In this document: in pieces, positions 26,955 through 35,130 of the stretch
Layout: the number at the start of each line of letters is the position of its first letter
Numbering within the stretch: the stretch's first letter is position 1
DNA from: Tannerellaceae bacterium
GTDB lineage: Bacteria > Bacteroidota > Bacteroidia > Bacteroidales > Tannerellaceae
DNA: 46,545 nucleotides
Direction of reading: 5' to 3'
Assembly (NCBI GenBank): GCA_031288615.1
Contig: JAITRC010000012.1
Coordinates: 1 to 46,545, forward strand
The notes under the pieces: model-generated
Told to the model about the DNA's origin: nothing
Database searches by the model: none
Seen by the model: the letters and a program-made list of their open reading frames with translations, nothing else
Made by a program: the position numbers and the translations under genes

Positions 26955-28073
26955 TCAATAGCAGTTTCTCCATCGCCGCAGGTATGTCTGTAGTTGCATA
27001 CCCCATAACAAAAAGCGTCCCGTTACACAAGCCATCTCATACCAACCTCGTTGTACACAATACACTATCTCCCGCTTCCCTCGCGGTAAATAGCGCAAAT
27101 CCGTCTCTTCCCGAAAAACATCCCATGCCGACCCTTGTACTATTTCCTGCAATATCTCGCTACGTTTTTTCTCCGGCACATAATGACGTAATTTCTCATG
27201 CAGCACATAGCATTTTAACATTTCGAAGAAACGGTCTGTGCACACGCCCAAAAAAGCAGGGCGAAAATCATCGTCTCCCCTACCCCACTGCTCCATCCGT
27301 TTGCGATAACTCTCCATTGTCAATTCATCTATCTGTTTCATATCAGGCTGAAAGCGCCTTATCTTCGACTGGGTATGCATCCTATAATGTATCAGGTAAC
27401 GATTGTATATCGCCACCTTGTTCGCATACACAAACGCATCAAAACAAAAAACAGTATCCTCAACGATAGAAACCTTTTCGTCAAACCGTATCCCATATGC
27501 TTCTAAAAATGAACGACGGAACACTTTACTCCACGCTTCCCGTATTGGGGCAATTCGTAATCCTGTCCGTGCCTCTACATAGCAAGGTGACATTGTCCCC
27601 AATGCCAGCCATTTCAATTCATCTTTTCCTTCCTTTGTCAATACTTCCGGATGTATCGCCCTTTGTTTCCATTCCACCATCCGTTCGTTTGTGCCTTTTT
27701 GATACGGTACATTGAAAAAATGGTTAAATCCAACAATATCTGCATCCGTCTCCTGCACTATCTTCGACAATTCCTCCAATGCACACAATTCCAACCAATC
27801 GTCCGCATCTACAAACCATACCCATTCCCCCGTACAAACAGATAACCCTTTATTTCGCGCCGAGCTTGTTCCTCCATTCTCTTTCACGATCGCTTTGAAT
27901 CGACTATCCTCCTTTGCCCGTTTTACGAAAATCTCCCCTGTGCCATCCTCCGATCCGTCATCTACCAATACCGCTTCCCAATCGCCATAATGCTGTCTGG
28001 AAATACTTTCCAAACATTTCTTTACAAACCTCTCCGCATTATATCCCGCAACTACAATACTCACCAATGCCAT
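26955..28073 (-). CDS. glycosyltransferase family 2
   Basis: The 372-residue protein has a classical GT2 (GT-A) N-terminus: VSIVVAGYNAERFVKKCLESI, the UDP-binding VLVDDGSEDGTGEI near residue 36, NGGTSSARNKGL, and the DxD motif WFVDADDWLEL near residue 92. EAWSKVFRRSFLEAYGIRFDE and SIVEDTVFCFDAF form the acceptor-side ED motif region. The C-terminal 120 residues are basic and aromatic, typical of membrane-associated Bacteroidales enzymes, but no clear transmembrane segment is seen. It heads a two-gene unit with the GT8 gene. Likely role: capsule, lipopolysaccharide or glycoprotein glycan synthesis; donor and acceptor unknown. Confidence 0.88.
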   Translation of the reverse strand: MALVSIVVAGYNAERFVKKCLESISRQHYGDWEAVLVDDGSEDGTGEIFVKRAKEDSRFKAIVKENGGTSSARNKGLSVCTGEWVWFVDADDWLELCALEELSKIVQETDADIVGFNHFFNVPYQKGTNERMVEWKQRAIHPEVLTKEGKDELKWLALGTMSPCYVEARTGLRIAPIREAWSKVFRRSFLEAYGIRFDEKVSIVEDTVFCFDAFVYANKVAIYNRYLIHYRMHTQSKIRRFQPDMKQIDELTMESYRKRMEQWGRGDDDFRPAFLGVCTDRFFEMLKCYVLHEKLRHYVPEKKRSEILQEIVQGSAWDVFREETDLRYLPRGKREIVYCVQRGWYEMACVTGRFLLWGMQLQTYLRRWRNCY

Positions 28074-28130
28074 AAACCTCAGGCTATCTCCTCTCCTTCT
28101 GCTGTTTGCTCTTTGCTTTCAATCTGTTGA

Positions 28131-28138
28131 CAAAAATA
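28131..28138 (-). promoter_or_regulatory. possible -7 box (TATTTTTG) for the GT2-GT8 pair
   Basis: TAnnTTTG match on the minus strand, about 58 bases before the GT2 start, in the 79-base spacer after the DUF454 gene. No clear -33 element. Confidence 0.35.
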
Positions 28139-28152
28139 CGACTTTCCCCGAT

Positions 28153-28842
28153 TCATTTCTTTTTAGAGAAAAGCAACAAAAGAAGCCCGATGACTTTGAG
28201 TGCAATTGCTACGTAAAGCAATTGTTTAATAAAGAAATGGGAGAGGAAGACAAAGACAACGCCCGCCAAAATAAATTTCAATGGCAGGGACAGTCCGACT
28301 TTTCTTTTGATAAAAAGGATTGTCACAAGGAATATCACCTTACACAAGATGGCCAGGCAGAACAATAGTCGGACATAAAAAGGAGGTGCTCCTATTAAGT
28401 GAGCGATACCGGCGAGTGCCAGTAACCCTAAACCTCCGAACAGAAATTTCTTTGCATGTGCCCCTTTTACAAGGGGCGAAGGGCTTCGGGCCGTTTTAAA
28501 GGAAAGGATATGGATTGTGACGGCAAGAGCAATGACCGCGAGCAGTACTTGCAACCAAGTCTTTTCGACAACAAAAAAGAGGCTACCCAGAATTGTCAGC
28601 CAGAGAAGAGAGATGGACAATATCTTGATACGCAAGGGTATGGTTTTTTCGATAAGGAAGTTGCGGATGTAACTGCCAAGTACTTTATGGTTGAGAAGAA
28701 GGTGGTAGAAACGTGGGGAGCTTCTCGCAAAAAGGGCGGCGGAGAGTAGTAGAAAAGGGGTTGTCGGAAGCAAGGGAAGAAATATACCCAAGATTCCAAG
28801 CGCCAAACTGATAAACCCAACAAACATTAACAGGTACTTCAT
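28153..28842 (-). CDS. DUF454 (YbaN-like) inner-membrane protein with extra C-terminal membrane region
   Basis: The product has 229 residues from MKYLLMFVGFISLALGILG. The first 110 residues match the DUF454/YbaN family: LGIFLPLLPTTPFLLLSAALFARSS (quoted in part: FLPLLPTTPFLLL), then FYHLLLNHKVLGSYI and three or so hydrophobic segments. Ordinary family members stop at about 120-130 residues. Here a further ~110 residues follow a short polar linker (SPLVKGAHAKK) and contain at least three more hydrophobic segments (FGGLGLLALAGIAHLIG, LLFCLAILCKVIFLVTILF, LLYVAIALKVIGLLLLLF) ending in SKKK. The start ATG shares four bases with the miaA stop (ATGA), so it is translationally coupled to miaA. Function of the family is unknown. 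Confidence 0.75.
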   Translation of the reverse strand: MKYLLMFVGFISLALGILGIFLPLLPTTPFLLLSAALFARSSPRFYHLLLNHKVLGSYIRNFLIEKTIPLRIKILSISLLWLTILGSLFFVVEKTWLQVLLAVIALAVTIHILSFKTARSPSPLVKGAHAKKFLFGGLGLLALAGIAHLIGAPPFYVRLLFCLAILCKVIFLVTILFIKRKVGLSLPLKFILAGVVFVFLSHFFIKQLLYVAIALKVIGLLLLLFSKKK

Positions 28843-29738
28843 CTCAGTGTATATTCGGAAATTATTTTCGGAAGGAGGCAAGTATCGGTAGGGGCAAGCC
28901 ACGTAATAGCAGGGTCACGGCGAAACCATGTGAGTTGTTGACGGGCGTAGCGGCGGGTGTTGCTTTTAATACGGTCAATGGCTTGGGGGAGGCTTAGAAG
29001 ACCGTCGAAGTGAAGAAAGAGTTCCTTATAACCAACGGTATTGAGTGCGTTACAGTGGCGGAAGGGATAAAATTGGCGAGCTTCGTCAAGCAATCCGGAG
29101 GCCATCATACGGTCAACGCGGGCGTTAATGCGCTCATAGAGCAGTTCGCGGGGAAGGGTCAGCCCAAACTTACGGACATGAAAGGGGCGAGGTTTCGGCT
29201 TGCATGTATGGAAGGAGGTAAAGGGGCGGCCGGTACTGATACATACTTCGAGGGCGTGAAGGATACGTTTGTAGTTATGAGGATCTACCCGGTTATAGTA
29301 AATGGGATCGCGTTCGTGCAGTTCATCAAGAAGGGAGGAAAGTCCCTCCTGCGCATAGCGTTCGTAAAGAGACAAACGCACAGCGGGGTCAGGTGGCGGT
29401 ATATCATCAATACCACAACAAACAGCATCAATGTAAAGCATTGATCCTCCGCAGAGGATTGCCGGAGGGTCTGTATTACGGGTAGCCAAGATACGCAAAA
29501 CCTCCGTTTCAAAGAGGCCGGCACTGTAGGTAGCGTCTATCGGGAGAAAGCCGACGAAGTAATGCGAAACACGAGCAAGATCAGCTGGTGTGGGGGTGGC
29601 GGTACCAATGGAAAGCCCTTGATAAAATTGGCGGGAATCAGCGGAGATAATAGGGCAACCACAATGCTCAGCCACAGATAGGCTAACCTCAGTCTTGCCT
29701 ACGGCAGTAGGGCCGAGCAGGACGAGCAGGGTGTTCAC
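28839..29738 (-). CDS. miaA: tRNA dimethylallyltransferase
   Basis: MiaA adds a dimethylallyl group to A37 of tRNAs that read UNN codons. The chosen start is GTG at 29738 (VNTLLVLLGPTAVGKTEVSL), which places the P-loop GPTAVGKT at residues 9-16 as usual and gives 299 residues, the normal family length. Later motifs are ISADSRQFYQGLSIGTA, HYFVGFLP, AILCGGSMLYIDAVC, NYKRILHALEV and NTVGYKELFLHFDG. In-frame ATGs further upstream would overlap the preceding pRiA4b-like gene by more than 50 bases. With the GTG start the gap to that gene is 4 bases. DUF454 overlaps its stop by four bases. Confidence 0.92.
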   Translation of the reverse strand: MNTLLVLLGPTAVGKTEVSLSVAEHCGCPIISADSRQFYQGLSIGTATPTPADLARVSHYFVGFLPIDATYSAGLFETEVLRILATRNTDPPAILCGGSMLYIDAVCCGIDDIPPPDPAVRLSLYERYAQEGLSSLLDELHERDPIYYNRVDPHNYKRILHALEVCISTGRPFTSFHTCKPKPRPFHVRKFGLTLPRELLYERINARVDRMMASGLLDEARQFYPFRHCNALNTVGYKELFLHFDGLLSLPQAIDRIKSNTRRYARQQLTWFRRDPAITWLAPTDTCLLPKIISEYTLR

Positions 29739-29742
29739 CGTA

Positions 29743-30300
29743 TCAGAGACGGTCGTCCTCGAAGCCTTCGGCAATATCAAAGCCTTCAGCATCAAGTTCG
29801 TCGGCATCGAACTCGGTATCCCCGTAAAAATCCTCCCCCATTCCGGTCGCAAGTGTGGACGTAAGAGAGAGTTTACTTTCAAACTCTTTAAAATCAATCT
29901 GTTGAGGGGGCGCTTCTCCCAGAGAAAGGGATACAAACGGGCAGGTAATCTCCTTACGAGTAATGATTTCGCACAACTCTATAAAGAAAGCCCGTTCGGT
30001 CATGTAGTCAAAAACGAAGAGCAGTTTCTGCTTTTCTTCGGTGATCAAATCATCAAGATGAGTATCTTCCATGATGAAAGTATCCTCTTCCGAAGAGGTG
30101 TCCATCTCAATGAGAGTAATCTCTGCCCCTTTACTCCAGTCGTCGTCGCAGATAAAAAAAGATGTGATTTGACCTTTTTCGTAACCCACAGCGCCAAGTA
30201 TACAATCATGTAGTTCGAGAAAAGTAGCGTGGGACGATAGCTGTATTTCTCGCCGAAACCGATCGCTCTCATCAGAGAGCACAAGGAATCTGTACACCAT
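29743..30300 (-). CDS. plasmid pRiA4b ORF3-like protein
   Basis: The product has 185 residues. The start MVYRFLVLSDESDRFRREI, then ATFLELHDCILGAVGY, TSFFICDDDWSKGAEITLIEMD and QKLLFVFDYMTERAFFIEL match the PRiA4_ORF3 family (Pfam PF07929 as I recall it), also called IS1096 passenger TnpR-like proteins. The last 30 residues are very acidic (DFYGDTEFDADELDAEGFD). No transposon ends are seen, so despite the family name this looks like a stable chromosomal gene, and a similar protein next to tRNA-modification genes is common in Bacteroides. Molecular function is unknown. It lies between the large BspA-like gene (21 bases) and miaA (4 bases), probably in one transcript. Confidence 0.68.
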   Translation of the reverse strand: MVYRFLVLSDESDRFRREIQLSSHATFLELHDCILGAVGYEKGQITSFFICDDDWSKGAEITLIEMDTSSEEDTFIMEDTHLDDLITEEKQKLLFVFDYMTERAFFIELCEIITRKEITCPFVSLSLGEAPPQQIDFKEFESKLSLTSTLATGMGEDFYGDTEFDADELDAEGFDIAEGFEDDRL

Positions 30301-30321
30301 GACTACTTCGCCGTTTTGGGT

Positions 30322-33300
30322 TTACCTAACCACAAATTTGTGAATGGATGACTGTTTACCTTTGGTGGAGTGGAGAAGGTACACGCCCTTGGGGAGATCA
30401 AGGGGATACGTCTCCTCTTCAGAGGTGGGAATGAAAGTAGCTTGTGTGAGTCCGGCAAGGGAAACAACGAAAACAGGATGACCTGCGAACCCTTTCACAA
30501 AGAGAGTCCCTGCATGGAAATAGACTTGGCCGTCAACCGTCGGGGCTTCGACAGTGGATAATCTATTCCGTACCCACACCGCACATACGGCAGTTCGAGA
30601 TGAACCGTCGGAAGAGATGGCATTGATTATGGCAGAACCTATATCATGAGCAGTCACTATACCGTCGGTGACCGAAACAATAGAGGGCTGATCCGAAACC
30701 CACGTAGCTCGCTCTCCCGTAGTATTAATGAGGGTAAGCGTAAACACCTCACCCTTGTTCATTTCTTTATACTGCTCCAACAGGTAAAAGGAAGAACTCA
30801 ATGAAGAGATAATGCCGGTAACCGTGCAGGTATCGGTACGTGCTCCTGTAGACGCCGTAATTTTAGCCTCTCCAACACCCACAGCCGTTACCAAGCCTTT
30901 CGTATCCACAATGGCAACCGAAGGATCGGACGTAGACCATGTTATTTCGTCATTCGCTAACACCGGAACAAAGGAAACGGAGAGAGGATAGGTAGTGCCC
31001 TCCTGTAAATTGATTGCTTTTACATTGAGCCGGATGGCTGAAGCCCCGACTTTTACTTCACACGTATCGGTAAATCCATTAGCCGTAGAGGCAATAAGTT
31101 GTACCGTACCTAACTTCAGTGCCTCAAAGCCTCCTTCTTCCTGAACGGCAACGATGGTGGGATCCTTACTAACCCAGCTTATCTCGCTTTCATCGGCATC
31201 GTTGGGGAAGACCGTGGCGGGAATATCAAAGACGTCGCCCAATCCCGCAACTTGAGAAGGGGCAACTTCAATACCGGTAACGGGACTGATAACCGTCACC
31301 GTAAGGGAGGTGAACAACGTGTCGCGGGGGCTTTGCGGTATACCGGCCGTAATCACCGCCGTTCCCTGTCCAATGGCATGTATACTGTCCCCCTCAAGAA
31401 TCACGACGGCAGGGTCGGAAACCTTGTACTTTACAACAATCTCATCCTTGATATTAGGCTCAACAAGAAGTTTAAATCCATAACGCTTACCTTTTTGGAG
31501 CGGTTCGGAGGCGGGAAAGAGGGGCTGCAGGGTGGCGGAGGAGGGGGCGATATAGATATCGTGGGTTGCATAGACCTTGTCATTGGCGCGGAGACGGGCG
31601 GTGACAACCACATGTCCGATGTGCCCTCCGGCCTTCAAAACACCCGACGTACTGTCAATAGTAGCTATCTCTGTATCAGAAACCGACCAGATAAGACGGC
31701 GGTCGGGAAGGTTGTCGGGAAGCACATCCGTACGTAAACGTACACTCTCCAGCGGAGAGATGATACGGGGATTGACAGCCTTGAATCGTATCTGCGCCAC
31801 ATACACTCGGCACGCAGACGCAAGGACTCTTTCTCCCGGTGCGGTAACGGTAACCGTGGCATCGCTGGGTACGTTTTTTGCTGTGATATACCCCGTACTT
31901 TGTCCGACTTCAACGATATCGGGGCGTGAGCTTGCCCACGACGTCGCCCTCTGGTCATTTTCATCAGAGAAGGTAGCACCAAACTGTAGGCTTTCACCGA
32001 ACGCCAAAATAGGCGGTACGTCGTTCTTAGTTAGTGAAATCGTCAGCGGAGCACTCGTAACCATTTGTAGTTTGTTAACTCCATTTTCTTGCTCCCACTT
32101 GAAGGTAACCTGTTCGGTAGAGGAGAGTGCACGGCCGCTTATCGTATGGTGAAAGAAGTTAATCGGTAGGCGATTATCGCCTTTGGTGGTAAGTATGGTT
32201 CGCTCTCCGTTGGTAAAGAGAGGGTAGTCTACAATGAGGGAATCGGCAACGGCTAATTCTGAAAATAACAACCCTGATTCTCCTATTTCTTGATTATAAC
32301 CCCCTCCTTTTATAGGGGCAAGGGTGACATTATTCATAGTCACTTTTCCGGAGGACGAAAATGCATCGTATGTAAATTTTCCTCGAAACGTCACATTGCC
32401 CGCTAATGAAACGGGACTATAGAATGATGCGTTTGACACTTTTGCCCCCTCCCAATTTCCTTCGACAGTCTTAACCACCGCGATACCATCCACCGCGATG
32501 TTCTGTATATCAATCTGTAGCGGGATGTCCCAATTGTAATCAAACGTAAGGACATCGCCACTGTCAGCCGACAAAGACAATCTACTTTCGCCGCCTTGCG
32601 GACTTTCTCCCCACCTTTCCTTTCCATTATAACCCCCCGACAAGGCAATATAATCACTCTCTATATATTGAGTTTCGGAAACCTTATGCGTACCTTCCAA
32701 GAAAAAATAGCGGTTATCGTAACCATTGCGTATACCCACCGCACGTGCGAAGTCAGAATAAATTGTGCACCAAGGGAGCCCTTCCGTCTTACTATCAGGA
32801 CGTATGAACGTCGATTGAAGGGAATGCATATCTATTTGGCTACCTTCAAAAACCTCAATGCTTTCCGCTATCACAGACGCATGGAGGTAAACTGCCCCTG
32901 TCAAGGCTGAACAATTCTTGAACGCCCTACTTCCTATTCGCGCAAGTACGTTAGGGTCTATCCGCACACCTTCTAATTTTTCACATCCTTCGAAAGCACC
33001 GCGAGATTCGGGAACTGCAGGATTGTAACCTTCTATGTATTTAACATTCGCCAACTCCATCACCCCACTCAATTCCGTGCAACCGGCAAACGCTCCACCT
33101 CCTATAGCGGTGATACTTTTAGGGAAACGCACCGACTTTAAGCCCGAACAACCATGAAATGATCCGGCGCCGATACGTACCATCTTGCTACCCGATGATA
33201 TCACCAACGTTTCCAATCCCGAACATCCATAAAAGGCACCCTTATAATTGATCGCATCTTCCAGAGTCTCTACGGATGCAGGGATATCCAGCGTACCGGC

Positions 33301-33720
33301 AAGTCCTGAGCAACCGGCAAAAGCACCTGCCCCTATACGTTTCAACCCCAAAGGCAGGGAAAGGAGACCCGCAATATTTGTGCCCACAAAGGCACTGTCT
33401 CCAATCTCTTCCGCCACCAAAGGAAGCGTGACGGTTTTCAGCTTATGCATACCGTAGCACGCCATCTCCGGCAACACACCCCCCGTAAATGTAGCCGATT
33501 GCAGATCCAGAACAATCAGTTCTTTTGCCTTGCGTAGGTGGCTAAAGTCCTGCGCATTCATTTCTCCGACAATCTTCAACTCGGTAAGGACTGCTATTCC
33601 GGCGGCATCTACCTTTTGGGACAGCGTACCCGGAGCACTTAGATTATACTGTTCAGCCTTGATCTCTCGAACGGTCAGAAAGGATAACCCCACGAGCGCA
33701 AGCAAAAACACCTTCTTCAT
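30322..33720 (-). CDS. large BspA-like adhesin: LRR_5 repeats, bacterial Ig-like (Big_2) repeats, T9SS-like tail
   Basis: The product has 1132 residues from MKKVFLLALVGLSFLTVREIKA (signal peptide; an ATG six codons earlier at 33738 leaves almost no leader after the promoter). About residues 30-320 are LRR_5 repeats (IGAGAFAGCSGL, IGAGSFHGCSGLKSVRFP, IGGGAFAGCTEL, IGSRAFKNCSAL). A ~250-residue region of unknown type follows. From about 570 to 1040 there are five or six Big_2 Ig-like domains with the W.S..P.IV......G.ITA...G pattern (SWASSRPDIVEVGQSTGYITA, WSTSDPSVAIVDTKGLVTAVG, WVSDQPSIVSVTDGIVTA). The last ~70 residues (VKGFAGHPVFVVSL, then LDLPKGVYLLHSTKGKQSS) resemble a T9SS sorting domain. 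Likely a cell-surface adhesin exported by the T9SS. Confidence 0.82.
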   Translation of the reverse strand: MKKVFLLALVGLSFLTVREIKAEQYNLSAPGTLSQKVDAAGIAVLTELKIVGEMNAQDFSHLRKAKELIVLDLQSATFTGGVLPEMACYGMHKLKTVTLPLVAEEIGDSAFVGTNIAGLLSLPLGLKRIGAGAFAGCSGLAGTLDIPASVETLEDAINYKGAFYGCSGLETLVISSGSKMVRIGAGSFHGCSGLKSVRFPKSITAIGGGAFAGCTELSGVMELANVKYIEGYNPAVPESRGAFEGCEKLEGVRIDPNVLARIGSRAFKNCSALTGAVYLHASVIAESIEVFEGSQIDMHSLQSTFIRPDSKTEGLPWCTIYSDFARAVGIRNGYDNRYFFLEGTHKVSETQYIESDYIALSGGYNGKERWGESPQGGESRLSLSADSGDVLTFDYNWDIPLQIDIQNIAVDGIAVVKTVEGNWEGAKVSNASFYSPVSLAGNVTFRGKFTYDAFSSSGKVTMNNVTLAPIKGGGYNQEIGESGLLFSELAVADSLIVDYPLFTNGERTILTTKGDNRLPINFFHHTISGRALSSTEQVTFKWEQENGVNKLQMVTSAPLTISLTKNDVPPILAFGESLQFGATFSDENDQRATSWASSRPDIVEVGQSTGYITAKNVPSDATVTVTAPGERVLASACRVYVAQIRFKAVNPRIISPLESVRLRTDVLPDNLPDRRLIWSVSDTEIATIDSTSGVLKAGGHIGHVVVTARLRANDKVYATHDIYIAPSSATLQPLFPASEPLQKGKRYGFKLLVEPNIKDEIVVKYKVSDPAVVILEGDSIHAIGQGTAVITAGIPQSPRDTLFTSLTVTVISPVTGIEVAPSQVAGLGDVFDIPATVFPNDADESEISWVSKDPTIVAVQEEGGFEALKLGTVQLIASTANGFTDTCEVKVGASAIRLNVKAINLQEGTTYPLSVSFVPVLANDEITWSTSDPSVAIVDTKGLVTAVGVGEAKITASTGARTDTCTVTGIISSLSSSFYLLEQYKEMNKGEVFTLTLINTTGERATWVSDQPSIVSVTDGIVTAHDIGSAIINAISSDGSSRTAVCAVWVRNRLSTVEAPTVDGQVYFHAGTLFVKGFAGHPVFVVSLAGLTQATFIPTSEEETYPLDLPKGVYLLHSTKGKQSSIHKFVVR

Positions 33721-33752
33721 AAACCTGCCTCTTTTCATGGATTTTACAAGGG

Positions 33753-33760
33753 CAAACTTA
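33753..33760 (-). promoter_or_regulatory. -7 box (TAAGTTTG) for the large BspA-like gene
   Basis: Exact TAnnTTTG match on the minus strand, 33 bases before the preferred start at 33720. A TTTG at 33783-33786 lies 22 bases upstream and directly abuts the rplI terminator hairpin. Confidence 0.5.
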
Positions 33761-33786
33761 GCTATATTTCTTCTCTCTAACGCAAA

Positions 33787-33818
33787 GAGGGTGTCCCCTT
33801 TTTATCAGGAACACCCTC
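33787..33818 (-). terminator. hairpin after rplI
   Basis: An 11-base-pair inverted repeat: GAGGGTGTCCC at 33787-33797 pairs with GGAACACCCTC at 33808-33818 (one G-T pair on the minus strand), loop of 10 bases. It lies 24 bases beyond the rplI stop. On the minus strand it is followed by only TTTG, so termination may be partial; the plus strand has a T7 run 12 bases further on but no gene to terminate. Confidence 0.6.
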
Positions 33819-33842
33819 CTTTGTGCTATTTTTTTGAATGTA

Positions 33843-34286
33843 CTACTCGGATATTACTGTAAATGATATCTCCACAGAAACTTCACGATGCAGGTTAGCC
33901 ACTGCCTTATAGGTGCCCACTTTCTTCACTGCGTCTCCTATATGAATGAGTTTACGGTCTACCTCTATGCCTTTTTTGGCAAGGGCGGCTGCGATCTGGA
34001 TACTCCCTACGGAACCAAAGATAGTGCCCGACTCACTCGTCTTAGCGGCCACAGTAAGGGACACCCCCTCCATCTTAGCCGCCAATGCCTGCGCCACTGC
34101 TTTGATTCCTTCCAATTTGTGCGCACGCTGCTTTTGATTTTCAGCCAACACCTTACGCGCAGCTGTCGAAGCAATCACTGCCTTGCGTTGCGGGATAAGA
34201 TAGTTTCGTCCGTAGCCGTCTTTCACCGTCACGACATCGTCTTTATACCCCACATTGACGACATCTTCTTTCAGTATAATCTGCAT
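33843..34286 (-). CDS. rplI: 50S ribosomal protein bL9
   Basis: Full-length 147-residue bL9. The N-terminal rRNA-binding domain has MQIILKEDVVNVGYKDDVV and DGYGRNYLIPQRKAV; the connecting helix is AARKVLAENQKQRAHKLEG; the C-terminal domain has LTVAAKTSESGTIFGSVG and YKAVANLHREVSVEISF. Last gene of the rpsF-rpsR-rplI unit, 20 bases after rpsR. Confidence 0.97.
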   Translation of the reverse strand: MQIILKEDVVNVGYKDDVVTVKDGYGRNYLIPQRKAVIASTAARKVLAENQKQRAHKLEGIKAVAQALAAKMEGVSLTVAAKTSESGTIFGSVGSIQIAAALAKKGIEVDRKLIHIGDAVKKVGTYKAVANLHREVSVEISFTVISE

Positions 34287-34306
34287 AGTTTTTTTCTTTT
34301 CTTGGA

Positions 34307-34600
34307 TTACTTCATCAAATCGGCTACGTAGGGCAGTAACGCCAAGTGGCGCGCACGCTTCACCGCTTGGGCTACTCGACGCTGAAACTTCAATGAGGTA
34401 CCCGTCAACCGCCGGGGCAATATCTTACCCTGTTCGTTGAGAAACTTTTTAAGGAATTCGGGATCCTTGTAGTCGATGTATTTTATACCGTTCTTTTTGA
34501 AACGGCAATACTTCTTCTTCTTGATTTCTACCGTCGGCGGTACAAGGTACCTGACTTCCTGCTGCTGTTGTTGCTGTGATTGCTGGTGTTGCATTGCCAT
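34307..34600 (-). CDS. rpsR: 30S ribosomal protein bS18
   Basis: The 97-residue protein has the conserved bS18 core ([49 protein letters not shown]). The N-terminus is extended by a glutamine-rich stretch, [19 protein letters not shown], encoded by mixed CAA/CAG codons; Bacteroides bS18 as I recall it has only a short MAQQTQSE-like start. The gene begins 3 bases after rpsF, which fits the bS6-bS18 complex partners being made together. Confidence 0.96.
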   Translation of the reverse strand: MAMQHQQSQQQQQQEVRYLVPPTVEIKKKKYCRFKKNGIKYIDYKDPEFLKKFLNEQGKILPRRLTGTSLKFQRRVAQAVKRARHLALLPYVADLMK

Positions 34601-34603
34601 AAC

Positions 34604-34966
34604 TCAACCTTCCTTTGATACTTCGTGATTTCCTTTCGACCCTTTGAGTTTACGTCTCTTGATCGCATATTCCAGGGCAAACTTATCCTGACGGAAGGTC
34701 AGGAAGCGTATCACCCGTTCATCCCGACGGAAATTGATTTCCAGCTTGGAAATCACCGCAGGGTCAGACTGAAATTCTACCAAATGATAGAACCCCGTCG
34801 TCTTCTTGTTAATTGGATAGGCTAACTTTCGTAGCCCCCACTGCTCTTGATTCACTATCTCCGCTCCTTCCGACTTGAGCAGGTCCGTGAACTTCTCTAC
34901 CGCTTCCTTCATCTGATCTTCAGACAAAACGGGAGTTAAAATGAAAACGGTCTCATAGCTATTCAT
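34604..34966 (-). CDS. rpsF: 30S ribosomal protein bS6
   Basis: 120-residue bS6: [40 protein letters not shown], and [19 protein letters not shown]. bS6 forms a heterodimer with bS18 on the small subunit. First gene of the unit, with a TACCTTTG box about 31 bases upstream. The leader is too short to show the S6:S18 autoregulatory RNA motif known in some other bacteria. Confidence 0.97.
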   Translation of the reverse strand: MNSYETVFILTPVLSEDQMKEAVEKFTDLLKSEGAEIVNQEQWGLRKLAYPINKKTTGFYHLVEFQSDPAVISKLEINFRRDERVIRFLTFRQDKFALEYAIKRRKLKGSKGNHEVSKEG

Positions 34967-34996
34967 AAACCTTTATACTTGTTCTTTTTAGCGCGG

Positions 34997-35004
34997 CAAA
35001 GGTA
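34997..35004 (-). promoter_or_regulatory. -7 box (TACCTTTG) for rpsF-rpsR-rplI
   Basis: Exact TAnnTTTG match on the minus strand, 31 bases before the rpsF start, flanked by the same GGC sequence downstream of the box seen at rpsO and pyrK. Confidence 0.55.
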
Positions 35005-35088
35005 AGAATACTTCCGACTTCCGAATATCCCTCCGTAACTTTTTTCTATTTCTCTTTCGCCCGTCGCCTCTCCCTGAAAAATCTCCCA

Positions 35089-35096
35089 TATCTTTG
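35089..35096 (+). promoter_or_regulatory. -7 box (TATCTTTG) for the Crp/Fnr regulator
   Basis: Exact TAnnTTTG match on the plus strand, 35 bases before the GTG start and 13 bases before a short upstream frame at 35109. Confidence 0.5.
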
Positions 35097-35130
35097 CAGG
35101 ACGAACTTATGCCAACTTACTACGAAAGTT

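Noticed and set aside
29743..30300. Mobile element suggested by the pRiA4b/IS1096-like protein
   Set aside because: No transposase, terminal repeats or target duplications flank it, and it sits in a tight operon with miaA.
34967..34996. bS6:bS18 autoregulatory leader RNA
   Set aside because: The promoter box leaves only about 25 bases of leader and no suitable hairpin with a CCG bulge is visible.
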